The position numbers were made by a program, and so were the translations under genes. Below, one piece after another: positions 8,010 to 15,500 of a DNA stretch of 64,000 nucleotides. The notes beneath the pieces were generated by a model that ran no database searches, had not been told where the DNA came from, and worked only from the letters and a program-made list of their open reading frames with translations. Position 1 is the first letter of the stretch, and each line of letters begins with the position of its first letter. The stretch spans positions 248,001 through 312,000 of the forward strand of contig NZ_AUBB01000010.1 of the NCBI RefSeq assembly GCF_000429025.1. Reading direction: 5' to 3'. This DNA comes from Actinospineispora spinosispora DSM 44797 (GTDB lineage Bacteria; Actinomycetota; Actinomycetes; Mycobacteriales; Pseudonocardiaceae).

Positions 8010-8705
8010 TCATGGGCCGCGGGTCGCCGACGATCTGACCGGCGGGTTGCGATGCGACTTGGCGAGCAGCACGACACCGACAGCGGCAGCGGCGACGATC
8101 GCGCCGATCAGCAGCGCCCACCTGCCGACCGAGGGCGCACCGGGGTCCGGTGCGCTGACCACCGCGTTGAACTCGTTGACCTGTCCCGGGGTGAACACCC
8201 AGCTCACCGCGCCGGAGTCCAGCTCGCCGTCCGAACTCACCACGTCGCCGGGGAACGCGATCTTGAGCTGCACGTCGGCCTGGTCGACCGGGACCGCGGT
8301 GAGGTCGACCTGGCCGGCCAGCGAGATGACGTTCCCGGCCCTGCGCAGGGCGAACTTGAACCGGCCTGACGCCTGCGGCGCCACCGTGACCAGTGAGTTG
8401 GTCTCGTCGAACCGCAGCCCGCTGAACTGCAGGCGCGACCCCAGGTAGTTGTTCGCCTTGTACGGCGACACGGTCACCCGCCCGAGCAGCGGGGGAGGCA
8501 CGGTGATCGTCGGAGCCGGTCCACCGGCCTTGGCGATCACGATCTCGCCCGCCACCGTGTCGTCGCTCTGGACGGCCAATGCGGTTCGGACCCGGGTACA
8601 GCCGCCGAGCAGTACGACGAGGGCCAGGACCAGGAGGCTCAGCGCGACGAGACGTCTGCCGCGACCGGACGGGCCCACGGTCCGGTGCTGTTGGGGGGAG
8701 ACCAC
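8010..8705 (-). CDS. lppM: LppM-family lipoprotein
   Basis: Exported lipoprotein of about 231 residues. An Arg-rich n-region (SGRGRR) is followed by a hydrophobic core and a lipobox LLGGC, so the Cys should be lipidated. The beta-rich middle is the LppM domain, and a single C-terminal transmembrane helix (GRWALLIGAIVAAAAVGVVLL) ends in a short basic cytoplasmic tail. The homologue Rv2171 of M. tuberculosis affects phosphatidylinositol mannoside handling and phagosome interaction, and its neighbours are the same (idsA2, Rv2170). The start is uncertain: GTG at 8705 is used, and upstream in-frame starts would run into the acetyltransferase gene. Adjacency to mptA supports a lipoglycan-related role. 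Confidence 0.8.
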   Translation of the reverse strand: MVSPQQHRTVGPSGRGRRLVALSLLVLALVVLLGGCTRVRTALAVQSDDTVAGEIVIAKAGGPAPTITVPPPLLGRVTVSPYKANNYLGSRLQFSGLRFDETNSLVTVAPQASGRFKFALRRAGNVISLAGQVDLTAVPVDQADVQLKIAFPGDVVSSDGELDSGAVSWVFTPGQVNEFNAVVSAPDPGAPSVGRWALLIGAIVAAAAVGVVLLAKSHRNPPVRSSATRGP

Positions 8706-8745
8706 GACCGCGCACCGCACCCCGTCATGGTGCCAGCAGGCCCGA

Positions 8746-9336
8746 TCAGTCCTGACGTGTGTCCGGTGTTGCAAGCGGTAACCGCCGTCCGAGCACGGCG
8801 AACGGCCTGGCGTCACCGATGAACCGGTGCTGGCGGAGCACGTCGACGAAGCCGAGCCTGCGGTACAGGCGCCACGCGCGTGCCGGGTTCGCCACGTCCA
8901 GCTCGGGTGTCGAGAGCAGTACGGAACGACGCTCGTTCCCGGTGAGCAGCATTCGGAGCAGGTGCTCGCCGAGCCCGTTGCCCTGCGCGCGGGGCAGCAC
9001 GTGCAGCTCGGTGAGCTCGAAGTAGTCCGTCAGCCAGTGCAGGCCGGCCGGATCGGTGCCCAGCAGGCCCCTGCGGACCTCCTCGTGCCACCACTGGCCC
9101 CGTGCGCCCACGTACCCGTAACCGAGGCCCACCAACGAGTCGTCCGCGTCCAGGGCGGCCACACAGCGCCAGCCCAGCCGGTGCGTGTGCTCGCGCCACA
9201 GCGGGGCGCGCTGGCGGACGGCTGATCGGGGGTACCCCATCGCGGTGACGTACACCCGAAGGGCTTCGGTGAGCCGGTCGGCCATCTCGGTGGCGGTGAA
9301 CCGGACCAGCCGGACGCGCGGCGGGGCGGCGGTCAT
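8746..9336 (-). CDS. GNAT-family N-acetyltransferase (Rv2170-like)
   Basis: Acyl-CoA dependent acetyltransferase fold of 196 residues. The central beta strand FELTELHVLPRAQGNGLGEHLL matches motif A of GNAT proteins (Q-x-x-G-x-G/A type loop), and the C-terminal segment NPARAWRLYRRLGFVDV is motif B. It is the positional homologue of Rv2170, for which lysine and isoniazid acetylation have been reported. A GGAGG sequence abuts the ATG at 9336 with no spacer, which is unusual, so initiation may be leaderless or at the internal Met18. Physiological substrate unknown. Confidence 0.8.
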   Translation of the reverse strand: MTAAPPRVRLVRFTATEMADRLTEALRVYVTAMGYPRSAVRQRAPLWREHTHRLGWRCVAALDADDSLVGLGYGYVGARGQWWHEEVRRGLLGTDPAGLHWLTDYFELTELHVLPRAQGNGLGEHLLRMLLTGNERRSVLLSTPELDVANPARAWRLYRRLGFVDVLRQHRFIGDARPFAVLGRRLPLATPDTRQD

Positions 9337-9371
9337 CCTCCTATGACATCACATTCGAGGCCCGGTGTGAC

Positions 9372-9400
9372 TTGACGTCAGCCCTTCGACGCGCTGTACT
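9372..9400 (+). promoter_or_regulatory. Sigma-70-type promoter of the DUF6504 gene
   Basis: TTGACG at 9372-9377 and TGTACT at 9395-9400 are separated by exactly 17 bases. The predicted transcription start, about 9407, abuts the LexA box, so a bound repressor would block initiation. This is an inference from spacing and motif match. Confidence 0.5.
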
Positions 9401-9407
9401 TGAGGTA

Positions 9408-9423
9408 TCGAACATGCGTTCGA
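9408..9423. promoter_or_regulatory. Perfect SOS box (LexA operator)
   Basis: TCGAACATGCGTTCGA matches the mycobacterial-type LexA consensus TCGAAC-N4-GTTCGA at every specified base. It lies immediately downstream of the predicted -10 and 70 bases before the ATG at 9493. Confidence 0.8.
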
Positions 9424-9492
9424 GATGGTGTTCGGGGCGATTGCGCCAGCCGGTGCGGTCGGGGTTGTTGAGCCTGAGGAGGTGAGGCGTCG

Positions 9493-9810
9493 ATGGGGGT
9501 GTTGACCCGCCGATTCGGATCCCGGCAACCGACGCCGGTGCAGGTGCGGTGGCAGGACGGTGAGCCCGTCGAGTTCCAGCGGCGGCCGGTTCGCCGTGGG
9601 CCGAGCTTCCTGGTCACCGATGTTCGGGAGCGTTGGATCGAGGAGTCTCCGTGGCCCTTCCCGTCCCCCATGCCGGTGGGGGGTGACCGTATCCGCTGCT
9701 GGCGGGTGCTGGCGCGTTCCTCCGGTGATCTCGAACGACCCGCCGAGGAGTTCGTGCTGCGGATGCGGGCCGGCCCCGGGGTGTGGGACCTGATCCGCGT
9801 CGATGACTAG
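9493..9810 (+). CDS. DUF6504 family protein, predicted LexA-controlled
   Basis: Small soluble protein of 105 residues with no membrane segment: WQDGEPVEFQRRPVRRGPSF, then RERWIEESPWPF and a C-terminal RAGPGVWDLIRVDD. These are conserved features of DUF6504, an actinobacterial family without an assigned biochemical function. The ATG at 9493 has a strong GAGGAGGTGAGG Shine-Dalgarno. The upstream promoter overlaps a perfect SOS box, so the protein is probably made after DNA damage. The gene leads a short unit with the HEPN-type gene starting 58 bases after its stop. It is not a nuclease or polymerase by any motif I can see. Confidence 0.75.
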   Translation: MGVLTRRFGSRQPTPVQVRWQDGEPVEFQRRPVRRGPSFLVTDVRERWIEESPWPFPSPMPVGGDRIRCWRVLARSSGDLERPAEEFVLRMRAGPGVWDLIRVDD

Positions 9811-9868
9811 GAGCTCGTCCGTCGCTGTTCGCCAGTCCAGTCCGTCCGCAACGAGAGAGGTGACCACG

Positions 9869-10288
9869 ATGTCGGTCAGCACACTGCCCTTCCAGATTCC
9901 GGCTCCGGCCGGACCGCCACCCTCGCCCGCAGCGCTCAGCCTGCTCCGGCAGGCCGAGCTGGGCCTGTTCGAGGCGGAGCGCACCGTCGACCCGGCGCAG
10001 CGCTACGCCCAGTCGCACCTGGCCGCGCTGCGTGCCGGGGCGGCGGTGCTCGCCGTGCGCGCACACCCGGCCGGTCGCAAGCGGCCGGGCCGCAGCGTCT
10101 GGCAGCTGTTGAGCCTGATGGCCCCGGAGCTGTCGGAATGGGCGGCGTTCTTCGCGTCCGGCTCCTCGACCAGGGCGGGGATCGAGGCGGGAATCACCCG
10201 GCTGGTGAACGACCGGGCGGCGGACGACATGGTTCGCCAGGTCGGCCAGTTCATCGGGGTGGCCCGCACCCTGGTGCGCTCCCGCTGA
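9869..10288 (+). CDS. SAV_6107-like HEPN-domain protein
   Basis: All-helical protein of 139 residues after a Pro/Ala-rich N-terminus. The stretch PAQRYAQSHLAALRAGAAVLA resembles the SAV_6107 HEPN family, and RYAQSH (R45-x4-H50) fits the R-x4-6-H pattern of HEPN ribonucleases. It lies near the N-terminus, however, so catalytic competence is uncertain. The start is the ATG at 9869 with AGAGAGG upstream; an in-frame GTG or ATG further 5' would overlap the DUF6504 gene. It follows the SOS-controlled DUF6504 gene on the same strand with no visible terminator between them, and is convergent with the ParA gene. Confidence 0.7.
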   Translation: MSVSTLPFQIPAPAGPPPSPAALSLLRQAELGLFEAERTVDPAQRYAQSHLAALRAGAAVLAVRAHPAGRKRPGRSVWQLLSLMAPELSEWAAFFASGSSTRAGIEAGITRLVNDRAADDMVRQVGQFIGVARTLVRSR

Positions 10289-10301
10289 GTCGTGAAGGGA
10301 C

Positions 10302-11120
10302 TCAGCTGGCGTCGAGCTCCCGCCTCGATGCGCTGCGCATCACCCGGCCGAGGAGGCCGTCGAACACTGCGGAGGCCTCCCTGGCGCCGGGTGTGTCCCA
10401 ATGCTGGATGGGTACACAGGCGCCCTGTGCCTGCTGGATCGCGGACCGGTCGGGGAGGAAACCGTTCAGCACCAGCGGCCCGAACAGCTCACGGAGCTCG
10501 GTGATCCGGAAGGCGTGCTCGGACGACCGCGAGCGGACGCGGTTGATCAGGACGCCGAGCGGCTGCAGATGAGGGTTGTTGTGCACGCGCTCGCTCTGGA
10601 CCGCCTCGAACGCGCGCTGCACTCCGGCCACGGCGAAGATCGTGGGGTCGGTCACCAGGACGGCGCGGTCCGCGGCGACCAGTGCGGAACGGGTCAGCTG
10701 CCCCAGTGACGGGGGGCAGTCGATGATGACGAGGTCGTACTCGTCCTCGTCATCGGGTTCGGCGTCCTCGGGAGCCAGGAAGTGGCTGAGTGCCCGGTCC
10801 AGGCGGTTGAGCTGCTTGGCGGTCGGCTCGGGATGATTGTGGCGCTCGTTCGCCTCGGAGCCGACCAGCACGCTGAGGTCGTCGCTCCAGGCGCTGAGGC
10901 TGATCGCCCGGCGCAGCGTCGACATGCGCGGTTCGTCGAGCACGTCGGCAATGCTCGCGTCGCTGGGATCGGGACGTAAGGCGACGGTGGCGTTCGCCTG
11001 CGGGTCGAGATCCACGACGAGAGTACGAAGGTTGCGCTGCATCGCGGCTCCCGCCAGCCCCAGCACTACCGTCGTTTTGCCTACGCCTCCCTTGAGGCTC
11101 AGAACCGCGACAACCTGCAC
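10302..11120 (-). CDS. Orphan ParA/Soj-type ATPase
   Basis: P-loop ATPase of 272 residues. The deviant Walker A motif LSLKGGVGKTT near the N-terminus carries the signature lysine of the ParA/MinD group. Walker A' is VVDLDPQANATVAL and Walker B is DLVIIDCPPSLG. Family members bind DNA or membranes cooperatively and position cargo. No parB-like gene or obvious parS site (GTTTCAC-type) is adjacent, so this is probably not the chromosomal ParA; a role in positioning division or polar proteins is possible given the dcw neighbourhood. The start is the GTG at 11120, just before the beta strand leading into Walker A. It is divergent from the methyltransferase gene. Confidence 0.85.
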   Translation of the reverse strand: MQVVAVLSLKGGVGKTTVVLGLAGAAMQRNLRTLVVDLDPQANATVALRPDPSDASIADVLDEPRMSTLRRAISLSAWSDDLSVLVGSEANERHNHPEPTAKQLNRLDRALSHFLAPEDAEPDDEDEYDLVIIDCPPSLGQLTRSALVAADRAVLVTDPTIFAVAGVQRAFEAVQSERVHNNPHLQPLGVLINRVRSRSSEHAFRITELRELFGPLVLNGFLPDRSAIQQAQGACVPIQHWDTPGAREASAVFDGLLGRVMRSASRRELDAS

Positions 11121-11310
11121 AGGATCAAACCTACCGGGCGGCACGAATCCCGCTCCCCGGCACCGGGTCACCTCCTTGGCTGATGTGTGATGGTCATCTC
11201 CCGTGGCGTCGGTGTGTCGGGACCTCCGGCAGATGCACCGCGCGACGTGGTCCGGGCACGGCCTAAGCTGCCGCCGTGCCTAGTGGTGCTGGCTTGATTG
11301 GCGGACGAAC

Positions 11311-12084
11311 ATGGTGAGTGGCGGGGAGTCCGGCTGGCTCGCCGAGCCCGACAGCGCCGTGCACCGTGCTTTGCGCACGGAGCTGCTGGCGGCTCGTGAG
11401 CGGAGGGCCGGCGCGGAGGTCCGGGTACTGGACGTTGGCGGCGGCAGCGGTGCGTGGGCGGTGCCCATGGCTGCCGAGGGCTGTCGCGTCACGGTGGTCG
11501 ACGCCAGTCCGAACGCGCTCGCCGCGCTGGGCGGCCGGGTCCGCGAAGCGGGTGTCGAGGACCTCGTCAGCGCGGTCCAGGGTGACGTGCAGACGTTGAC
11601 CGACGTGGTCGGGGAGTCGGCCGCCGATCTCGTGCTCTGCCACGGCCTGCTCGAGGTCGTCGACGATGTCGGCGCCGCGGTCGCTCAGCTCGCCGCAGCG
11701 ACCGTTCCCGGGGGAGCGGTGTCGGCCCTGGTCGCCGGACGGCACGCCGCCGCTCTGGCGCAGGCGCACGCGGGCCGGCTGGCGCAGGCACGCGCCGTGC
11801 TCGCCGACCCCGCGGGCCGCTCCGGCCCGCATGATCCGTTGCAGCGCAGGCTGAGCATGGCGGCGCTGCAAGGGCTGCTCGAGTCCGCGGCGGGCTTGTC
11901 CGTCGAGCTGGTCCAGGGCGACGGTGTGTTCGAGGGCTGGCTCCCGGCCGCCGTGCTCGAGTCCGATCCGGGCGGTCCCGACGGGTTGGAGGAGCTCGAG
12001 TCGATCGTGGCGGCGACGCCGGAGCTGCTCGTTCTCGCCGCGCGGCTGCACGTGATCGCTCGGCGACCCGGAGCACTCGGTTGA
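11311..12084 (+). CDS. Class I SAM-dependent methyltransferase
   Basis: Rossmann-fold methyltransferase of 257 residues. Motif I is VLDVGGGSGAWAVPMA, the acidic residue binding the ribose is in VTVVDASPNAL, and motif IV is ADLVLCHGLLEVVDD. The C-terminal part looks like the CmoM/SmtA group in having a helical cap, but the substrate cannot be assigned. The ATG at 11311 follows GGCGGA by 6 bases. The gene is monocistronic as far as can be seen, with a possible hairpin terminator at 12181-12210. Confidence 0.8.
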   Translation: MVSGGESGWLAEPDSAVHRALRTELLAARERRAGAEVRVLDVGGGSGAWAVPMAAEGCRVTVVDASPNALAALGGRVREAGVEDLVSAVQGDVQTLTDVVGESAADLVLCHGLLEVVDDVGAAVAQLAAATVPGGAVSALVAGRHAAALAQAHAGRLAQARAVLADPAGRSGPHDPLQRRLSMAALQGLLESAAGLSVELVQGDGVFEGWLPAAVLESDPGGPDGLEELESIVAATPELLVLAARLHVIARRPGALG

Positions 12085-12489
12085 GCGACGTGCGCTCGGT
12101 GACACCTCGGTCTCTCTGACGCACGGTCAGGAGATGTGTTCGAGTGGGTGTTGAGGGTTGTCACCGGTTCGACACGCCGGACAGGGCAAAACGGGTCGAG
12201 AGTGCCCTGTGTGAATCCGAAATCACAGAAATATTCAGCCCGGAACTATTTCCCCTGGTCACAGGCCTGCTGGTCGGTCGAACGGGGTCGGAGCGGGTGG
12301 CCTGAGGTGTCCTCGTGGACGTCCTGAACGAGCCCGGCTGGCGTATCTTCCGTCCCTCTTTGCCGGTCCGGGTAGTCGCGGCTGGCTTGGACTCGTATCC
12401 TCATAGATAACGCCCGCTCCTGGGCGCTCGTCGGATGGCGTTGGCACGGCGCGGCATCCGATGCCAGTTCCTGTGCCGGAGGCGAAGAC
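12085..12489. other. Intergenic region upstream of DUF3040 gene
   Basis: No gene is seen. It holds the hairpin at 12181-12210, an unusually AT-rich patch just after it (about 12211-12253), and a weak possible promoter for the DUF3040 gene (CTGGCT at 12382 and TAGATA at 12404, 16-base spacer). Confidence 0.4.
12181..12210 (+). terminator. Possible hairpin terminator after methyltransferase gene
   Basis: ACAGGGCA at 12181-12188 pairs perfectly with TGCCCTGT at 12203-12210 around a 14-base loop, about 97 bases after the stop codon. There is no T-tract, so it may equally be an operator. Confidence 0.35.
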
Positions 12490-12867
12490 ATGCCCCTCTC
12501 CGAGCACGAGCAGCGGCTGCTCGACCAGATTGAGCGCGCGCTCATTGCGGAGGATCCGAAGTTTGCGTCGACCGTGCGCGCGGGCCGACTCCGACGACCG
12601 AGTCGTCGGCGCCGGATTCAGGGTCTAGGCCTGTTCGTTCTAGGGCTCGTCCTGTTGGTGGTGGGCGTTGCGGTCCACTCGACCTGGGCGGCGAACGTCC
12701 CGGTCGTGAGCGTCATCGGTTTCCTGGTGATGCTCGGCGGCGCGCTACTTGCCATCACCTCGGTGGGTGCCGGCAAGAAGCAGGCCAAGAACGCCGAGCC
12801 CGAGCAGCGCAGTCGGTTCGGCGGAAAGATGGAAGAGCGCTTCCGCCGCCGTTTCGACCAGGAGTAA
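12490..12867 (+). CDS. DUF3040 membrane protein (Rv2169c-like)
   Basis: Protein of 125 residues. The N-terminus MPLSEHEQRLLDQIERALIAEDPKFAS is the DUF3040 signature. A basic RRPSRRRR stretch and two transmembrane helices follow (about residues 43-63 and 72-92), then a charged tail (KMEERFRRRFDQE). It occupies the place of Rv2169c next to mraZ in mycobacteria. CGGAGGCG lies 7 bases before the ATG. Function unknown; conservation next to the dcw cluster hints at an envelope role. The gene ends at a strong bidirectional hairpin. Confidence 0.85.
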   Translation: MPLSEHEQRLLDQIERALIAEDPKFASTVRAGRLRRPSRRRRIQGLGLFVLGLVLLVVGVAVHSTWAANVPVVSVIGFLVMLGGALLAITSVGAGKKQAKNAEPEQRSRFGGKMEERFRRRFDQE

Positions 12868-12877
12868 GAAGCCATCA

Positions 12878-12917
12878 CGACAGCGCCGTCGGCCCATGTG
12901 GGCTGACGGCGCTGTCG
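12878..12917. terminator. Bidirectional hairpin terminator
   Basis: Perfect 13-bp arms CGACAGCGCCGTC (12878-12890) and GACGGCGCTGTCG (12905-12917) are extended by an inner GCCCA/TGGGC pairing. It lies between the convergent DUF3040 and transglutaminase genes. Confidence 0.8.
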
Positions 12918-12962
12918 CTGTGCGGTGAAACTCGGGGCCTGAGACTCGGGACCACGCCGAAC

Positions 12963-15500
12963 TCAGGTCGAGGTGTCGCCTCGGGTCGGCGGGGACTGGG
13001 CCGCGCCCACCAGGCTGCGCCAGCCCTGCTTCGGACGGATCGACCGTGGCCACACCCGGCCGGCGACGGTGAGCGGTGCGCTTCGGTCCAGGCCGCCCCG
13101 GATCGTGGTCACGGCTGAGACCAGCTCGCTGCCCGGCCGGTGGTCGCTCTGCTTGGCGTACCAGCCGCGCTCCACAGCGCCCACGACCGTGCGGACGTTG
13201 CCGATCATGCTCGGGTCGAGACGATGCTGCGTGGCCAGCCGTTTGGCGACGCCTCGGACCGTGTCGTTGCCCGCGGGCTCACCGCCTCGGTCCTCGAACT
13301 CGGCGAGCAGCTCCCGCCACGCCGCAACGGCCCCGTCCGGGCCGCCGCGCGCCGCCTGCCGCAGGCGGCGCTGACGCAGCAGCGTGCGCAGTGCCGCCGG
13401 GATCGCCGCCACGATCGCGATGACCAGCAGCGCCAGCCCGATGAGGCCGAGAGCGAGCAGCAGGCCGGCCGGAATCGTGGACGGACCCCCGCCGTCGCCG
13501 CTGTCGCCGGGACCGTCGCCCGGTCCTGAACCGTCGCCACCATCGTCCTGACCTTGGTCGCCCGAGGGTTGAGGTTGCCCCTGATCACCCTGAGAGCCCT
13601 GGGAGGGCACCGGTACCGGCGCCTGCGGGTCAGGATTGTGCTCACCGGAGTCCGGACCGTCCTGGGACGGCTTGGGTTCCGCGCTCGGCGGTGCGTCGGG
13701 CTGGCTCGAGGGTGTCGGTCCCGCCGCCTGGTTCGGCGGCGGCGCACCCGGTCCGGCGGGCGAGGGCAGCGGGTCGACCGGCACGTTCGGCGCGTCGGCG
13801 ACATAGCTGGGGACCACGGTGCGGCCGTCGCTCAGCGGGGTCGGGTCGAATCGGAGCCAGCCCAGACCGGGGAAGAAGGCCTCGACCCAGGCGTGGGCGT
13901 CGTCGGTGCTGATCGACTGGTAGTCGTCGGTCTTCTTGCCTCCGGTGAACCCGACGGCCACCCGGGACGGGATCCCCTGGGTGCGCAGCATGACCGCCAT
14001 CGCGGACGCGAACTGCTCGCAGTACCCGGTCTTGGTCTGGGTCAGGAAGTCGACGAGCGCGTCACCGCTGTTGCCGGGGGAGGTCCTGAGGTTGTAGCGG
14101 AACCCGTTGACCGGGTCCAGGAAGTACTTGTTCACCGCGATCACCCGGTCGAACTGGGTGCGTGCGTGCGCGGTCACGGCCGTGGCCACCCGGGTGATGC
14201 GGGGGTCGATGCCGGTGGTGTCGAGGTAGATCGGGTCGACGTCCGACGCGGGTTCGGTCTGCTCCAGGGCCGCGACATCGGGGTTGGGCAGGGCGGCCCG
14301 TTCCGTCCAGCGAGGTTCGGCGATCGCGCTCTCGGCGTAGGCGGTACCGGTGATCACGTCGTACTTCCACCGGTTGGCGATGACACCGGTCACGCCCATC
14401 GGCAGGCCGAACAGGGGCAGCCACCGGTCGCGGAACCCCACGTTCTCGAACTGCACCAGCGCCGTCGGGTTGCGGACCGGAACCGGCAGTCCGGTGGGCA
14501 GGTTGCCGTTCAGGTCGGTCGCACCGCGCTTGACCCCCAGCTGCCATCCCTGTTGCGGGACGTACCTGCTCAGGGTGAGGGCTCGCAGGTACTCCGGGCC
14601 GGGCAGGCCGCGGACCCGCAGCAGCTCGGTGGGCTCGTCCTGCTCCAGCTGGCCGCGCAACAGCGCGAACGGGTTGAGGCCGAAGGAACCCGAGGAGTTG
14701 CCGTTGTTGCCGTGCCCGCCGCTGAAGCGTCCGGTGGTGCCGATGACGGTGAACAGCGAGCTGATGCTCAGCGCGGCGATCACCGCGACCGCCGTGACGG
14801 TGATGGCGATCGGCGCGCCGATCGCGGCGCGCAGCGCACCCCGGACCTTCCGGACCGCCTGCTGGCCGGCGGTGGGTACGCCCTGGGTGAGAGGCATGGG
14901 GGGCCGGGTCGGGATGCCCCGCCGGGCCTGGCGCTCCCGGTGGTTGACCATCAGCAGCAGCATGAAACCAGCCGCACCGGCCGTGAGGGTCCAGCCGGGC
15001 AGCGCGACGGGCGCCAGCGCGGTGGGCACCGTATAGGCGCCGAGCTGCACGAGGCCGCAGATCGCGGGCCCGTGACCAGCCATCGCCAGCGGGTCGACCG
15101 CAACCGCGACCAGCCCGAACCCGAGCGAGACGAGCAGCGCGAGCGCATAGGTGGTGGGAACCGGGGGCAGGCCGTTCTCGATCTGCCCGATGGCGACACC
15201 CAGCTGGGCGACGAGCTCGCCCACCGCGCTCGGTCCGGGGAGGAACCCGAGGGTCGGTGTGAAGCTGAACAGACCGGTGAGCAGCAACAGCAGGCCGACG
15301 AGCTGGGCGGGGACCACGAGCACGGTCGGTACCTTGACGGCACGCAGCACCAGCCCGATGAGCACGACGACGGCGACGGTCAGCGCCACGAACCACAGCC
15401 AGCTGACCCCGCGCAGCACTCCGCTCAACGAGGTGGAGCTGAGCGTCACGGCGAGCCCGGCCGTGATCGGGATCAGGTACCGGGAACCCCGCGCGGTCAT
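12963..15500 (-). CDS. Transglutaminase-like membrane protein (TgpA/DUF3488 type)
   Basis: Membrane protein of 845 residues. It starts with about five to six transmembrane helices (residues 10-170), then one more helix near 235. A periplasmic transglutaminase core follows with catalytic Cys in GYCEQFASAM (about residue 494), His in DDAHAWVEAFF (about 537) and Asp in LRFDPTP (about 549). After it come a Pro/Gly/Gln/Asp-rich disordered linker, another transmembrane helix and a DUF4129-like cytoplasmic tail. The family acts with DUF58 and MoxR partners in the envelope. The ATG at 15500 overlaps the DUF58 stop as ATGA, so translation is coupled. The catalysed reaction, peptide cross-linking or proteolysis, is not resolved. 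Confidence 0.88.
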   Translation of the reverse strand: MTARGSRYLIPITAGLAVTLSSTSLSGVLRGVSWLWFVALTVAVVVLIGLVLRAVKVPTVLVVPAQLVGLLLLLTGLFSFTPTLGFLPGPSAVGELVAQLGVAIGQIENGLPPVPTTYALALLVSLGFGLVAVAVDPLAMAGHGPAICGLVQLGAYTVPTALAPVALPGWTLTAGAAGFMLLLMVNHRERQARRGIPTRPPMPLTQGVPTAGQQAVRKVRGALRAAIGAPIAITVTAVAVIAALSISSLFTVIGTTGRFSGGHGNNGNSSGSFGLNPFALLRGQLEQDEPTELLRVRGLPGPEYLRALTLSRYVPQQGWQLGVKRGATDLNGNLPTGLPVPVRNPTALVQFENVGFRDRWLPLFGLPMGVTGVIANRWKYDVITGTAYAESAIAEPRWTERAALPNPDVAALEQTEPASDVDPIYLDTTGIDPRITRVATAVTAHARTQFDRVIAVNKYFLDPVNGFRYNLRTSPGNSGDALVDFLTQTKTGYCEQFASAMAVMLRTQGIPSRVAVGFTGGKKTDDYQSISTDDAHAWVEAFFPGLGWLRFDPTPLSDGRTVVPSYVADAPNVPVDPLPSPAGPGAPPPNQAAGPTPSSQPDAPPSAEPKPSQDGPDSGEHNPDPQAPVPVPSQGSQGDQGQPQPSGDQGQDDGGDGSGPGDGPGDSGDGGGPSTIPAGLLLALGLIGLALLVIAIVAAIPAALRTLLRQRRLRQAARGGPDGAVAAWRELLAEFEDRGGEPAGNDTVRGVAKRLATQHRLDPSMIGNVRTVVGAVERGWYAKQSDHRPGSELVSAVTTIRGGLDRSAPLTVAGRVWPRSIRPKQGWRSLVGAAQSPPTRGDTST

